The notes beneath the pieces were generated by a model. The model did no database searches and was not told where the DNA came from. It saw only the letters and a list, made by a program, of their open reading frames with translations. A stretch of 64,000 nucleotides of DNA. Source: Ktedonobacter sp. SOSP1-85. Lineage in GTDB: Bacteria > Chloroflexota > Ktedonobacteria > Ktedonobacterales > Ktedonobacteraceae. Location: assembly GCF_016587415.1 (NCBI RefSeq), contig NZ_BNJI01000003.1, positions 248,001-312,000 on the forward strand. The letters are read 5' to 3'. How positions within the stretch are numbered: the first letter of the stretch is position 1; each line of letters begins with the position of its first letter. Below are positions 17,148 to 26,123 of the stretch, piece by piece. A program made the translations under genes and the position numbers.

Positions 17148-17728
17148 GGCTTCCCTGTTCCAATACCTGAACAATTTTCTCGGTTTTCTGTTTCGCTCGA
17201 CGTTGACCGTACAATCTGGCACAGAAGGAGTAGACGATGCTAGTCAGATCAGCAAGCACGTCTTCGGTGGTGTTCTCTGCCTGATTGACCACCTCGATCT
17301 CTCGCCCGTAGGTACGCAGCAACGTCTCGATGTAGCGAAAGCCAAAGCGTGTGGCTCGATCTTTGTGTTCAACGACAATGCGGCCTATGGATGGATCAGC
17401 CAGGAGCGCCAGAAACTTTGGTCGATGATCATTGACACCGGAGCCAATTTCTTTGACCACCTTGCTGACATGATAGCCACGGATCGTACAGTAGGCGACC
17501 AGCCGCTCTGCCTGGCTGTCCAGGTTCGTTTTGTTTTCTGAGGAAGACACCCGCGTGTACACCGCGACGTTAGAAGAGGCAGGTCTCTCTCTCTCTCTCT
17601 GGCAATGCTTCTGTCACCAGAATAGTACCGGTATCCATTTGTTGGCCCTGGATTTTGCCTGCTTTGTACCATCTCCAAGCGGTACGATAGCTGATGCCCT
17701 GGCGCCTCGCGTACTCGATCAATTTCAT
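17113..17728 (-). pseudogene. IS607-type serine recombinase, frameshifted in a GA tract
   Basis: From ATG 17728 the frame encodes the MerR-like DNA-binding start (MKLIEYARRQGISYRTAWRW, then YKAGKIQGQ). After the (GA)8 tract at 17584-17600 this frame ends at a TAA. The catalytic domain continues in another frame from about 17562 (YTRVSSSENKTNLDSQAERL with the catalytic Ser, then EHKDRATRFGFRYIE). Comparison with the intact copy at 57620-58204 shows that one more GA unit would join the two parts. It should otherwise drive element movement by serine recombination. Confidence 0.82.
17584..17600. repeat. GA/TC dinucleotide tract inside tnpA
   Basis: Seventeen bases of strict TC (GA on the coding strand) between the DNA-binding and catalytic parts of the recombinase. 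Adding one 2-base unit restores the reading frame, so slippage can switch the gene on or off. The linker would then be a run of Glu-Arg repeats. Confidence 0.85.
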
Positions 17729-17999
17729 ACTGCTATTTTAGCATACATGACATTGTTTGTCTATAGCTGTCTATTAATCGAGCGAACGTTTTCAATACAT
17801 TACCTGCGTCAAGCCACCCAATAAATTATGTAAGGTCATCTGACTAAAAAATAGGGATTTCTCCTAATAGACAGGAGCGAGCGGCTCTTCTACACTATAT
17901 GGTGCATTCGGCATGTTTTTTCTACGCCGATGATGCATAATACTTTCCATTCAGTTGGCAAGATAGCAAGAGTAGATCGGTGAAAGGCAGCTACATTTT

Positions 18000-18671
18000 A
18001 TGCGCAAGCGCTTGATTATAAGCAGTCTGGGTGTGCTGGCAGCGCTCCTGCTGGCACTTATTCCCCTGTCTTCGGCCTCGGCACACGAGGTACGCCATGT
18101 GGGCAACTACACCTTCATCGTGGGCTTTCTCAACGAGCCAGCCTATGCGAATACCCAGAACGCAATCTCGCTAACCCTCTGTAATGGCAAGACTTGCCAA
18201 ATCGCGGGTGGCGGCGATGACGGCCCCGTCTCCAATCCGCTTAATGATGCGGATAAGAGCTTGAAGGCCGAGGTAAGTACAGGTGGCTCCGCCCCCCTGG
18301 CCCTTACCCTGACACCGGTCGATGGCGCGCCCGGCAAGTATACCGCCGATTTCATTCCGACCAAGACCGGCGATTACACTTTCCATTTCACCGGGACCCT
18401 CAATGGACAGAAGATCGATGAGAAGTTCACCAGCGGCCCCAATACTTTCAGCGAGGTGGAGCATATCGCTTCCTATCCCGCCAGCCAGGACACAACATCC
18501 CAGCAAGGCAATAACGATCTGCAAGCTCAGATTCAGGGCGCGAAGAATACTGGCGTCCTCGTTGGCTCACTGGGCGCTCTGATAGGAATCATTGGATTGG
18601 GAACAGCGGTCGTCGCGCTGCGTCGCCGTCCCGCCGCTAACACCGGATCAGACGAAAGCCTGCGCGGGTAA
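18000..18671 (+). CDS. Secreted, C-terminally anchored protein, CopC/YtkA-like
   Basis: 223 residues: signal peptide (about 1-28, ending SSASA), an extracellular beta-rich domain, and a C-terminal membrane helix (about 186-208, GVLVGSLGALIGIIGLGTAV) followed by Arg-Arg-Arg. If cleaved after SASA, the mature protein starts HEVRHVGNY, and an N-terminal His is the kind of copper ligand used by CopC-like proteins. The rest (ALTLTPVDGAPGKYTADFIP then TKTGDYTFHFTG) resembles immunoglobulin-like domains of that group. The copper link is inference; the anchored topology is clear. Confidence 0.6.
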   Translation: MRKRLIISSLGVLAALLLALIPLSSASAHEVRHVGNYTFIVGFLNEPAYANTQNAISLTLCNGKTCQIAGGGDDGPVSNPLNDADKSLKAEVSTGGSAPLALTLTPVDGAPGKYTADFIPTKTGDYTFHFTGTLNGQKIDEKFTSGPNTFSEVEHIASYPASQDTTSQQGNNDLQAQIQGAKNTGVLVGSLGALIGIIGLGTAVVALRRRPAANTGSDESLRG

Positions 18672-18696
18672 AACTGTCGCTTCCTGGCTGTTGGCC

Positions 18697-18765
18697 CGAC
18701 GCTGCTGAAGCACGCGTCTACATATAAAGGACCTTTATATGTAGACGCGTGCTTCAGCAGCGTCG
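18697..18765. repeat. 34-bp-arm palindrome, GACGCGTGCT family
   Basis: 18697-18730 pairs exactly with 18732-18765 around one unpaired base. The arms hold GACGCTGCTGAAGCACGCGT. Single-arm relatives end genes at 43812 and 58318. It follows the stop of the anchored secreted protein by about 25 bp. Confidence 0.85.
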
Positions 18766-18911
18766 AGCTGTGCTCTTTTTGAAATCTCTTAGTATATGGC
18801 CGATCTAAGCGTGCTTTTGTCGCATTCACGTGCGTTACTCTATTTAGCTGGCATCTCTTACTACCAAACAATACAAAATCCTGAATCAGCTAATTTCGGA
18901 GTATGATCACT

Positions 18912-19547
18912 ATGAAAAAAGCTTTGCCTTTGCATCTTCTATTCGGTCTCGCTCTCTCCCTGCTTATCCTGCTGCTGGTCGCCTGTGGAGAGAACAATAG
19001 TATCTCAGCCACGGCCACACCAACACCAACACTGGTCCCCACAAGTGCTACAATCAGCCTAACCCCTACACCAACCACTAACAGCGCGCCCACGCCGACC
19101 CCAACGCCTCAGGGTAAGGCGCTGGCCGATGGTGGTACACAGAATTATCACAACAGCTATTTCGCCTTCAATTATCCCGCCAACTGGAACAAAACACAGG
19201 AGAGCGACGCCACTGTGCTGCTCACGGCCACCAACAACCAGGAAACGACGATTGACGCGGAGAAGCTTGCGGGAATGCCCATCAGCGACTCATTGAAAAA
19301 TAGTCTGCAAGAGGATACACTGGTTAAACAGGCGGCCAGCCCTGGCGCCATCAAGCAGCAGACGTTCAATAACATCTCCTGGTGGACGACGCGCGTTCAG
19401 GTCTCCAGGGATGGCAAGGTACTCTACTACGATATCGCCTATGGGCAGGACCAGGCCAGCCTCTATAAACTTGTGGTATGCGAGGGCTCAGGCGGGTATG
19501 ATGGCCTCTTCGATACGGTGCTCGACTCCTTCCAGCCCAACGCATAG
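18912..19547 (+). CDS. Lipoprotein with Thr/Pro-rich stalk and PsbP-like domain
   Basis: A 211-residue secreted lipoprotein. The lipobox LLVAC follows a hydrophobic segment and makes Cys the mature N-terminus. A low-complexity Thr-Pro stalk (residues about 35-70) leads to a compact domain (YFAFNYPANWNKTQE, ending GLFDTVLDSFQPN) that has the look of PsbP/MOG1-like folds found in many lipoproteins. ATG 18912 has GGAG ten bases upstream, better than ATG 18903. The ligand is unknown. Confidence 0.8.
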   Translation: MKKALPLHLLFGLALSLLILLLVACGENNSISATATPTPTLVPTSATISLTPTPTTNSAPTPTPTPQGKALADGGTQNYHNSYFAFNYPANWNKTQESDATVLLTATNNQETTIDAEKLAGMPISDSLKNSLQEDTLVKQAASPGAIKQQTFNNISWWTTRVQVSRDGKVLYYDIAYGQDQASLYKLVVCEGSGGYDGLFDTVLDSFQPNA

Positions 19548-19586
19548 CCAGGGTATTTCTTATTGCAATCAAAAGAAAGCTTTAGC

Positions 19587-20786
19587 ATGCAAAACGCTGT
19601 ATCCGTACCCTCCTCTCGGCGCTTCTCGATCTGGTTATCTTTCTTTGGTTTTATGCTTGTGGGCATCAGTAGCGGTGTAAGCGGTCCCATCCTGCCCAGC
19701 CTGGGCGCGTACTATCATGTGGGAGACGCCACGATTGGCCTGCTCTTGCTCGTCTCGCCATTCGCCTATTTCCTCTCGTCCTTAAGTAGTGGCCTGCTCA
19801 TTGAGAAGTTTGGGCTGCGCTGGCTCTTGCTCATGGGGACAGCCATCTTTATCCTCGGTTTCGCAGGCTTTGGCCTGCGCCTGCCCTTTCTCTGGCTCTT
19901 CGCGGCTCGCCTCTGCATTGGCCTGGGCGCGGGCATCATCGAAACAGGCTTTAATATCTATATCAGTACACAGCCCAGGCAGGAGACGCTCCTGAACAAC
20001 CTGCACGCTTTTTTTGGCGTGGGATCACTACTTGGTCCCCTGCTCGTCAGCGCGCTCCTGACGCTCCTCTGGGACTGGAATATCGCGTATCTCTTCCTCG
20101 TCGTACTCTGCCTGCCCCTCGCGCTCGGCCTGGGTCCACTCTTTAGCGTGCCTGCGAACATTCAGGATACTCAGAGAGACGAGCCAGCCAGGAAAGAGGG
20201 CATTTTTGGCGCGACGCTCAAACTCCCTGTGGTCTGGATCGCGACACTCTTCCTGCTCGTCTATGTCGGTGTGGAGACCTGCGCGGGCAGCTGGGGCTAC
20301 ACCTTCCTGCTCAATGAGCGCGCTCAGAGTCCGCTTATCGCGGGCTGGATCGTGAGTGGCTACTGGCTGGGTTTGACGCTAGGACGCTTCTTCTTACAGC
20401 GCCAGGCCGAACGCATGGGGATTAGCTCAACCGTTCTTGTTTATATCTGCCTGATCTGTATCGTGCTCAGCGCGCTCCTGGCCTGGCTTGTGCCCTCGGG
20501 CATTAGCGCGGCTCTGGCCTTCTGCCTTATGGGGCTGGGTGTGGCACCGCTCTATCCTCTCACGGTTGCCATCATGCCCAAGTTGGTTCCCGCCCATCTG
20601 GCGGCAAGCGCGATCAGCCTCCTGATTAGCGTCAGCATTATCGGCCTGGGCGTCTTCCCCTGGCTAGCTGGCCTGCTGGCCCAGGCTGTGGGTATCTGGA
20701 CGCTCATGCCCTTTATCATCCTTCTGACTCTGGCGATGATTATCCTCTGGCGCGTTTTGGCGAGACATATAGCTTCGCTCGCATAA
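19587..20786 (+). CDS. MFS transporter
   Basis: About 399 residues and twelve hydrophobic segments, beginning at residues about 12-32 (FSIWLSFFGFMLVGISSGVS). The loop after the second helix is LIEKFGLRWLLLMG, the usual MFS signature region. It is a secondary carrier in the inner membrane, resembling FucP/YfkF-like permeases; substrate unknown. The ATG at 19587 is preferred over a TTG at 19563. It follows the lipoprotein by 39 bp and may share its message. Confidence 0.88.
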   Translation: MQNAVSVPSSRRFSIWLSFFGFMLVGISSGVSGPILPSLGAYYHVGDATIGLLLLVSPFAYFLSSLSSGLLIEKFGLRWLLLMGTAIFILGFAGFGLRLPFLWLFAARLCIGLGAGIIETGFNIYISTQPRQETLLNNLHAFFGVGSLLGPLLVSALLTLLWDWNIAYLFLVVLCLPLALGLGPLFSVPANIQDTQRDEPARKEGIFGATLKLPVVWIATLFLLVYVGVETCAGSWGYTFLLNERAQSPLIAGWIVSGYWLGLTLGRFFLQRQAERMGISSTVLVYICLICIVLSALLAWLVPSGISAALAFCLMGLGVAPLYPLTVAIMPKLVPAHLAASAISLLISVSIIGLGVFPWLAGLLAQAVGIWTLMPFIILLTLAMIILWRVLARHIASLA

Positions 20787-20790
20787 CAAG

Positions 20791-20847
20791 CCCGCTACAG
20801 GCGTATGCGGCTACTCTAGGTCAGTAGCCGCGTACGCCTGTAGCGGG
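20791..20847 (+). repeat. Palindrome of the GTAGCCGCGTACGCC family
   Basis: Arms 20791-20815 and 20823-20847, 25 bp with one mismatch, loop CTAGGTC. The arm starts CCCGCTACAGGCGTATGCGG. It starts five bases after the MFS stop and may act as its terminator. Confidence 0.85.
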
Positions 20848-20974
20848 CCAATGTCGCCTCATCAGCCATTGATGGTGATGGTTTTGACCGGGTGCTATCT
20901 CGATGACTTCAACGCACCGTTATAAACTGGAACGTTGCGTGTCCCAACCACGTAATAGTGTTTTTATGCATGAG

Positions 20975-21610
20975 CTATCTCCCTATGCTTGCGATAGTGG
21001 TCTCGTACCAGGGCGTGCTCTCTTTGCGACTCGCCTCAAAGGCTGCGATGTCTTCCTGAAAACGTAATGTGCGCGCAACAGCGTCCAACCCTTGCATGAG
21101 CACATCTTTTCTAAAGGGATTGATGTCGAAGGAGTATACCTGCTCATCTGGTGTGACAACACGCTGTAAAGGCAGATCAATGGTCAGGGCATAGCCCGGC
21201 GTAGCCTCAACCGCGTCAAAAAGCGACTGAATCACGTTCTCTGGCAGAATTACGGGCAAAATACCAACATTAAAGCAGTTGTTATAGAAGATATCAGCAA
21301 AACCAACAGCAATGATCGCCCGAAAACCATACTCATACAAGGCCTAGGGCGCATGCTCACGCGACGAGCCACAACCAAAGTTGGTGCGCGACAGAATAAC
21401 GGTTGCCTCTCGGTAACGCGGCATATTTAACACAAAGGTAGGATCAGGCTCCCTCGTCTTGCCCAAATAGCGCCAGTTGGTAAAGAGCCCCTCAGCATAA
21501 CCTGTCCGGGTAACCATTTTCAGATAGCTCGCCGGAATGATGCCATCGGTATCCACATTCTCCCGATCCAGCGGCATTACAATACCTTGATGCTGTGTAA
21601 AAGCCTCCAT
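20975..21610 (-). pseudogene. leuD: 3-isopropylmalate dehydratase small subunit, interrupted by one amber codon
   Basis: LeuD and LeuC form the iron-sulfur isomerase of leucine synthesis. The frame runs from ATG 21610 (MEAFTQHQGIVMPLDRENVD) to 20975, about 211 codons, normal for LeuD. One TAG (21344-21346) replaces the Trp of the conserved GCGSSREHAPWAL motif (here HAP-stop-ALYEYGFR). TGG to TAG is one substitution. The rest is well conserved, so the inactivation looks recent. It lies 15 bp after leuC, which is also broken, so this pair cannot be making a normal enzyme. Confidence 0.88.
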
Positions 21611-21625
21611 ACAGATACTCCTTTT

Positions 21626-23054
21626 CTACTCCCAGGTACGAATATCTACAAAGTGGCCGGCGATAGCGGCAGCGGCAGCCATCGCTGGACTAACGAGATG
21701 CGTGCGGCCTCCCATTCCCTGCCGCCCCTCGAAGTTGCGGTTCGAGGTGCTGGCACAGCGCTCGCCCTCGGCAAGGCGATCACCATTCATACCCACACAC
21801 ATGCTGCATCCCGGCTCACGCCAATCGAAGCCGGATTCTACAAAGATATGGTCCAGGCCCTCTGCTTCCGCCTGCTGTTTGATCAATCCGCTGCCTGGCA
21901 CAACTATGGCTTTGACGCCTGCCGCGACATGCTTGCCTCTTACGAAAGAGGCAGCCAGGCGTAAATCCTCGATACGGCTATTGGTACAACTGCCGATGAA
22001 GACACGATCCAGGCGAATTTCACTCATCGGCGTTCCGGATTCCAGTCCCATATAGGCTAGAGCGCGGCGCGCGGCAGGCTCGTCAGCGAAGTTTTCAGGC
22101 GCGGGAACCTGACCCGTGACAGGGGCGACCATCATGGGCGAGGTTCCCCATGTCACCTGCGGCGAGATCGCATCCGCTTGCAGAATCACAACGCGATCAA
22201 AATGCGCGCCCTCATCTGTCGCCAGTGCTTCCCAGGATGCCACAGCCCGGTCCCATGCCTCACCCTGGGGGAGCAAAGGGGCGCCCGTTCAGATAGGCAA
22301 AGGTCGTCTCATCTGGCGCGATTATGGCGGTCCTGGCTCCAGCTTCAATCGCCATATTGCACAACGTCATGCGTCCCTCCATTGAGAGCGAGCGGATGAC
22401 CGAACCAGTAAATTCGATGCAATGCCCGGTACCACCATTGGCGCCGATTGAGCCAATGATGAAGAGCGCCAGGTCCTTCGCCGAGCAGCCAGACGGCAGG
22501 CTTCCCTCGATGCGAACCTCCATCGTCTTTGGCTTGACCTGCCAGAGGCACTGGCTCACCAGTACATGTTCAACCTCGCTCGTTCCAACACCAAAGGCGA
22601 GCAGGCCGAAGGCTCCCAGCGTCGCGGTATGGCTATCGCCACATACAACGGTCGTTCCTGGTAGTATCACTCCCTGCTCTGGTGCGGCCACGTGAACAAT
22701 ACCATTGCGCGGATCGTCGACCGAGAAGAACTGCACACCAGCAGCGCGCGCGTTACGATCCATCATCTCGACCTGGACTGCCGCCTGCTTATCCAGAATG
22801 GGGACCTGGCTACGACGACCATAGGCGCGAACAGGAGTCGTGGGAATACTATGGTCAATCATACCAAAGGTCAGATCGGGTCGGCGCACACTACGCCCCG
22901 CCACTTTCAAAGCCGCGAACGGCTGTGGTGATGTAACCTCGTGGATAAGATGGCGATCAATATACAGAAGCGATCCCTGACCCTCAATTTCGCGTACCAC
23001 GTGAGATTGCCAGATCTTCTCAAACATCGTTTGTGTTCTCGTTGCTTGTGGCAT
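21626..23054 (-). pseudogene. leuC: 3-isopropylmalate dehydratase large subunit, frameshifted
   Basis: From ATG 23054 (MPQATRTQTMFEKIW) the frame gives the N-terminal part with GDSHTATLGAFG, and it ends at the TGA after GRPFAPPG. The C-terminal part continues in another frame (QGEAWDRAVASW) with VFIGSCTNSRIEDL, GCSMCVGMN and RCASTSNRNFEGRQG, which carry the cluster ligands. The break falls in a five-base C run near 22266-22270; four Cs would restore the frame. Upstream the spacer holds a 21-bp inverted repeat (23155-23279). Confidence 0.88.
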
Positions 23055-23154
23055 AGAAACTGTCCCTTTCACAACATGATGACAAGACATATGTGTTACT
23101 GAATTCTGTAACACAGGCAAGTCAGCCTTTACAAGCAGTATAACCATCAGCAAG

Positions 23155-23279
23155 TGATATGTCTAATACTTATTTTGTAAAAACTTGATAATCTAAAGGC
23201 ATCAGCTATCCAGCTTTTTTCTCCGGTAGTGATGCTTTTTTGTTATCAAAATTTAAATAAATAAGTATTAGACATATCA
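23155..23279. repeat. 125-bp AT-rich element with 21-bp inverted ends
   Basis: TGATATGTCTAATACTTATT plus T at 23155-23175 is repeated inverted at 23259-23279. A second, imperfect pairing lies inside (TTGATAA...GGCATCA with TGATGC...TTATCAA), so the whole can fold as one hairpin. No gene is inside. It fills most of the 322-bp spacer between leuC and the chromate transporter genes and could be a MITE remnant or an operator pair. Confidence 0.7.
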
Positions 23280-23376
23280 TCTGGCACAAGCTATACTCAT
23301 GAACAAATGAAATACGTGCAAGTTTTTCCTATTCAGCTCTTTATACCTGGCAAGCTACGTGATAGGAGATTGTCTT

Positions 23377-24069
23377 ATGCATCCACAAATGTCTGATACA
23401 GAAGAGAAGGCATCTATACGCGCTCTAGAAAGCGAGCAGCAGACGACTCTGAAGCAGTCCCTTAATAAACCATCCTTCTGGGTTGTATTCACTACCTGGT
23501 TCAAAATTGGTGTCATGTCGTTTGGTGGGGGATCGGCGACGTTGTTATTGATTCAGCGCAAATGCGTAGAGCAGATGAAATGGGCCACGGAAGAGGAGTA
23601 TAGTCGCTACTGGAGCTTAAGTCAGATTTCACCGGGTATCGTCATGTTCGCGACAATGATTCTAATGTTTCGCAAGATCGGCGGATGGAAGAATGTCATC
23701 GCTGCATTCGCCGGGCTACTTATACCCAGCGCGCTCATTACACTGCTCTTTTCTGCCGGTTTTAAGTCTGTACAGAACCTGCCAGCAGTGCAGGCCATGC
23801 TTCAGGGGGTTATTCCAGCTACGGCTGGAATTATGCTTACCTTATCGATTAAGTTTGCCCAACCACTGGTAAAGAAGAGCTATAAGACCGATGGCTTGAG
23901 CCTCATTGAATGCCTGGTCATCATTCTAAGCAGCACCAGCGCATTGATCTTCTGGCATATAGACGTCGTACTGGTTATGCTGGGCGCGGCCCTGTTGAGT
24001 GTCGGATTTTTTCTTCCCCTGCGCGCCTGGCTTGCTCCAAGACAAGCAGCAGCCCAAAGGAGGCAATAG
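23377..24069 (+). CDS. Chromate transporter family protein (CHR), first half
   Basis: About 230 residues with a CHR domain: FKIGVMSFGGGSATLLLIQR holds the family FGGG motif, then QISPGIVMFATM, and about five membrane segments. CHR proteins are inner-membrane carriers that export chromate or related oxyanions; many bacteria split the protein into two short halves, as here. ATG 23377 follows TAGGAGA. The second half starts two bases after this stop. Confidence 0.87.
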   Translation: MHPQMSDTEEKASIRALESEQQTTLKQSLNKPSFWVVFTTWFKIGVMSFGGGSATLLLIQRKCVEQMKWATEEEYSRYWSLSQISPGIVMFATMILMFRKIGGWKNVIAAFAGLLIPSALITLLFSAGFKSVQNLPAVQAMLQGVIPATAGIMLTLSIKFAQPLVKKSYKTDGLSLIECLVIILSSTSALIFWHIDVVLVMLGAALLSVGFFLPLRAWLAPRQAAAQRRQ

Positions 24070-24071
24070 AG

Positions 24072-24587
24072 ATGAATCCTATCATTTATTTTCTGCTTTT
24101 CCTCAAAGCATCGCTCTTCTCTTTCGGCTCGGTGGGCAACCTTGCCAGTTTGCATCGCGATCTGCTGAGTAAGGGGTGGGCGAGAGAAGCCGACTTTGGT
24201 GAGGCGCTGGCAATTGGACAATTTAGTCCCGGCTCCAATGGTCTCTGGACGGTCAGCCTGGGCTACCTGACATATGGCCTCCCTGGAGCATGTCTGGCGC
24301 TACTCTCACTGCTACTTCCCCCGCTACTCATTCTTCCATTGGAAGCGGCATACCACCGCATTGAACACCAGGCCTGGGCGCAGGCGGTTATCCGCAGCCT
24401 CTCACTGGTCTCGATTGGCATCCTGCTGAGCGCAGCATGGTCTATTCTGGATGGACGGACCATCGATATTGGAAGCGTCCTGATTTGTCTGGCAGCCTGC
24501 GCTCTCTGTATGAACCGCCGCATCGGGTCGTTCCTGACCCTGCTTCTGGCAATGGGAGTAGGCTACCTCCTCTATGGCCTCCGCTAA
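24072..24587 (+). CDS. Chromate transporter family protein (CHR), second half
   Basis: 171 residues: KASLFSFGSVGNLASLHRDL and AIGQFSPGSNGLWTVSLGYL are the CHR motifs, with about five hydrophobic segments after. It begins at ATG 24072, close to GGAGG of the preceding gene's end, so the two halves are translated from one message and probably form a heterodimer. The family is secure; the real substrate is not established. Confidence 0.87.
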   Translation: MNPIIYFLLFLKASLFSFGSVGNLASLHRDLLSKGWAREADFGEALAIGQFSPGSNGLWTVSLGYLTYGLPGACLALLSLLLPPLLILPLEAAYHRIEHQAWAQAVIRSLSLVSIGILLSAAWSILDGRTIDIGSVLICLAACALCMNRRIGSFLTLLLAMGVGYLLYGLR

Positions 24588-24588
24588 A

Positions 24589-24658
24589 AGAGTCCGCTAC
24601 CGGCATACGCGGCTACTGCTAGTGGGTTCAGTAGCCGCGTATGCCGGTAGCGGACTCT
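24589..24658. repeat. Palindrome of the GTAGCCGCGTACGCC family that enters a coding sequence
   Basis: 24589-24618 pairs perfectly with 24629-24658 (30 bp, 10-nt loop). The unit follows the CHR stop by one base. Its right arm is the last ten codons of the convergent hydroxyacid oxidase gene. Confidence 0.9.
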
Positions 24659-25677
24659 ACGAACGACGTGTCGATATGTTCTACCGTTGGGCATCCGGAG
24701 AGGACCATGGCATACTCCAGCTCCTCGCGTAGGATATCGAAGACTTGCGTCACGCCCTGCGCACCATCGACGGCCAGGCCCCACAGCATCGGGCGGCCCA
24801 CAAAGACAGCTCTGGCTCCCAGAGCGAGGGCTTTAAAGGCATCTGTTCCGCTGCGAATGCCACCGTCCAGGTAGACCTCGGCTCGACCCGCAACGGCCTC
24901 CACCACCTCTGGGAGCGCCATGACGCTGGGGAGGGCGCCGTCTAGCTGGCGTCCTCCATGATTCGAGACGACGATGCCCGCAACGCCACAATCAACAGCC
25001 CTGCGCGCGTCCTCTGCTGTGAGTATCCCTTTGACCACCAGAGGGAGATCTGTCAGCGAGCGAAGCCAATCGAAGAGGCCCCAATCGAAGGTACTACTGA
25101 CCATCGGGTCCACTCCTGGCTCAAAGTTGGCCTTCCGGATATGCCCTGGCATGCTATAGCCCTGGCGCCAGAAGCGCTCTTTCCTCCCATAGAAGGGCGT
25201 ATCGACGGTTACTACAATTGCCTGGTAGCTTGCCTGCTCAGCGCGCCGTACAAGCTCTTCCGAGAGGGAGCGCGGTTCAAAGAGGTAGAGCTGAAACCAG
25301 AGCGGTCCACTGGCAGCAACCGCGATATCCTCCAGGCTGGTGGTCGCACTGGAGCTGGCGACATAGAGCGTTCTGGCGTCCCCGACTCCCTTCGCCGAGG
25401 TCGCCTCGCCTTCAGGATGCAGCAACTTTTGAAAGCCAACTGGAGCCGCCGCAATCGGCATACTGATGGGAGTTCCCAGCACAGTGGTGTTCAAATCGGG
25501 GGCCTGCATAGGTACGAGCATGCGAGGACGCAACCAGATATGCTCAAACGCGACCTGATTGCCTCGAAGCGTCTGCTCCTGCCCGCTACCACTCTCTACA
25601 TAACACCAGGCGGCCGGATCAACAGTCTTTCTTGCCACCTCTTCATATTGATCTATCTGAATGTAGCTTGTAGCCAT
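24628..25677 (-). CDS. FMN-dependent alpha-hydroxy acid oxidase
   Basis: 349 residues, TIM-barrel flavoenzyme of the lactate/glycolate oxidase family. FMN and catalytic motifs: PIAAAPVGFQKLLHPEGE near the N-terminus, QLYLF, the VSNHGGRQLDG active-site loop (His base, Arg), and YLDGGIRSGTDAFKALALGA for phosphate binding. It should oxidise a 2-hydroxy acid to the 2-oxo acid. The last residues ESATGIRGY and the stop lie in a palindromic repeat arm, so the original C-terminus was replaced or extended. The start overlaps no other gene. Confidence 0.93.
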   Translation of the reverse strand: MATSYIQIDQYEEVARKTVDPAAWCYVESGSGQEQTLRGNQVAFEHIWLRPRMLVPMQAPDLNTTVLGTPISMPIAAAPVGFQKLLHPEGEATSAKGVGDARTLYVASSSATTSLEDIAVAASGPLWFQLYLFEPRSLSEELVRRAEQASYQAIVVTVDTPFYGRKERFWRQGYSMPGHIRKANFEPGVDPMVSSTFDWGLFDWLRSLTDLPLVVKGILTAEDARRAVDCGVAGIVVSNHGGRQLDGALPSVMALPEVVEAVAGRAEVYLDGGIRSGTDAFKALALGARAVFVGRPMLWGLAVDGAQGVTQVFDILREELEYAMVLSGCPTVEHIDTSFVESATGIRGY

Positions 25678-25756
25678 AGAACCGAATTTTCCCCTTAACC
25701 CTACTAAGCAATTTCTCGTATTCTACCTTTAGAAGTGCAAGAATACAAGTTGGCTC

Positions 25757-25774
25757 GCTACGCCAGTAGCGGGC
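25757..25774. repeat. Half-copy of the GTAGCCGCGTACGCC family palindrome
   Basis: CTACGCCAGTAGCGGG matches one arm tip of the palindrome at 15104. No opposite arm follows, so this is a decayed or single-arm copy, in the spacer between the oxidase and the small gene at 25818. Confidence 0.5.
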
Positions 25775-25817
25775 ATAGGTTACAATACATAAAAAACCAC
25801 AAATACGAGGAGCAAAC

Positions 25818-26123
25818 ATGGCTGAGCATACGGATGATATGAAAGAACTCACAGCCCTGCGCGAGGATGAGAAGCGCTGTGTGCGCATCCTGGCCGCATG
25901 TCGCCGTTTCGCGGTCAACCTTGGCGGCAACGCGGGCTACTACGCGACCTTCGCCCAGAACGAAGAGGTGCTGCTCGACTCCTTCCAGCAGGTTCTCGCA
26001 GCCCACCAGGACTATGATCAGCTCTTCGCCCAGCGCTGCCAACGCGCCGGTCTAACCCCCGCCGACGTCCAACGCCTGAAAGACCGCCTGCAATTCTGGC
26101 TCTCTTCCCAGGAAGATGTTTAA
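25818..26123 (+). CDS. Small hypothetical protein
   Basis: 101 residues, predicted mainly helical and charged (ELTALREDEKRCVRILAACR then RFAVNLGGNAGYYATFAQNE). ATG follows GAGGAGC. No domain was recognised. A single-gene unit before a spacer with no other gene. Confidence 0.6.
   Translation: MAEHTDDMKELTALREDEKRCVRILAACRRFAVNLGGNAGYYATFAQNEEVLLDSFQQVLAAHQDYDQLFAQRCQRAGLTPADVQRLKDRLQFWLSSQEDV

Larger units (their letters stand above)
15680..17740. mobile_element. IS607-type element with broken tnpA and tnpB
   Basis: A serine-recombinase tnpA and a tnpB overlap on the minus strand in the order found in IS607. IS607 elements have no inverted repeats or target duplication, so the ends given are approximate. 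Both genes carry a single simple lesion (a frameshift in a GA tract and one TAG codon). A relative with an intact recombinase is at about 56240-58260. Confidence 0.75.

Noticed and set aside
16479..21346. Amber recoding (readthrough or pyrrolysine) as explanation for the two in-frame TAG codons
   Set aside because: Several intact genes in the window use TAG as their normal stop (for example those ending at 13869, 14477, 24069 and 27870), and the two sites share no context.
21587..22399. Plus-strand frames opposite leuC and leuD
   Set aside because: Antisense of conserved LeuC/LeuD sequence.
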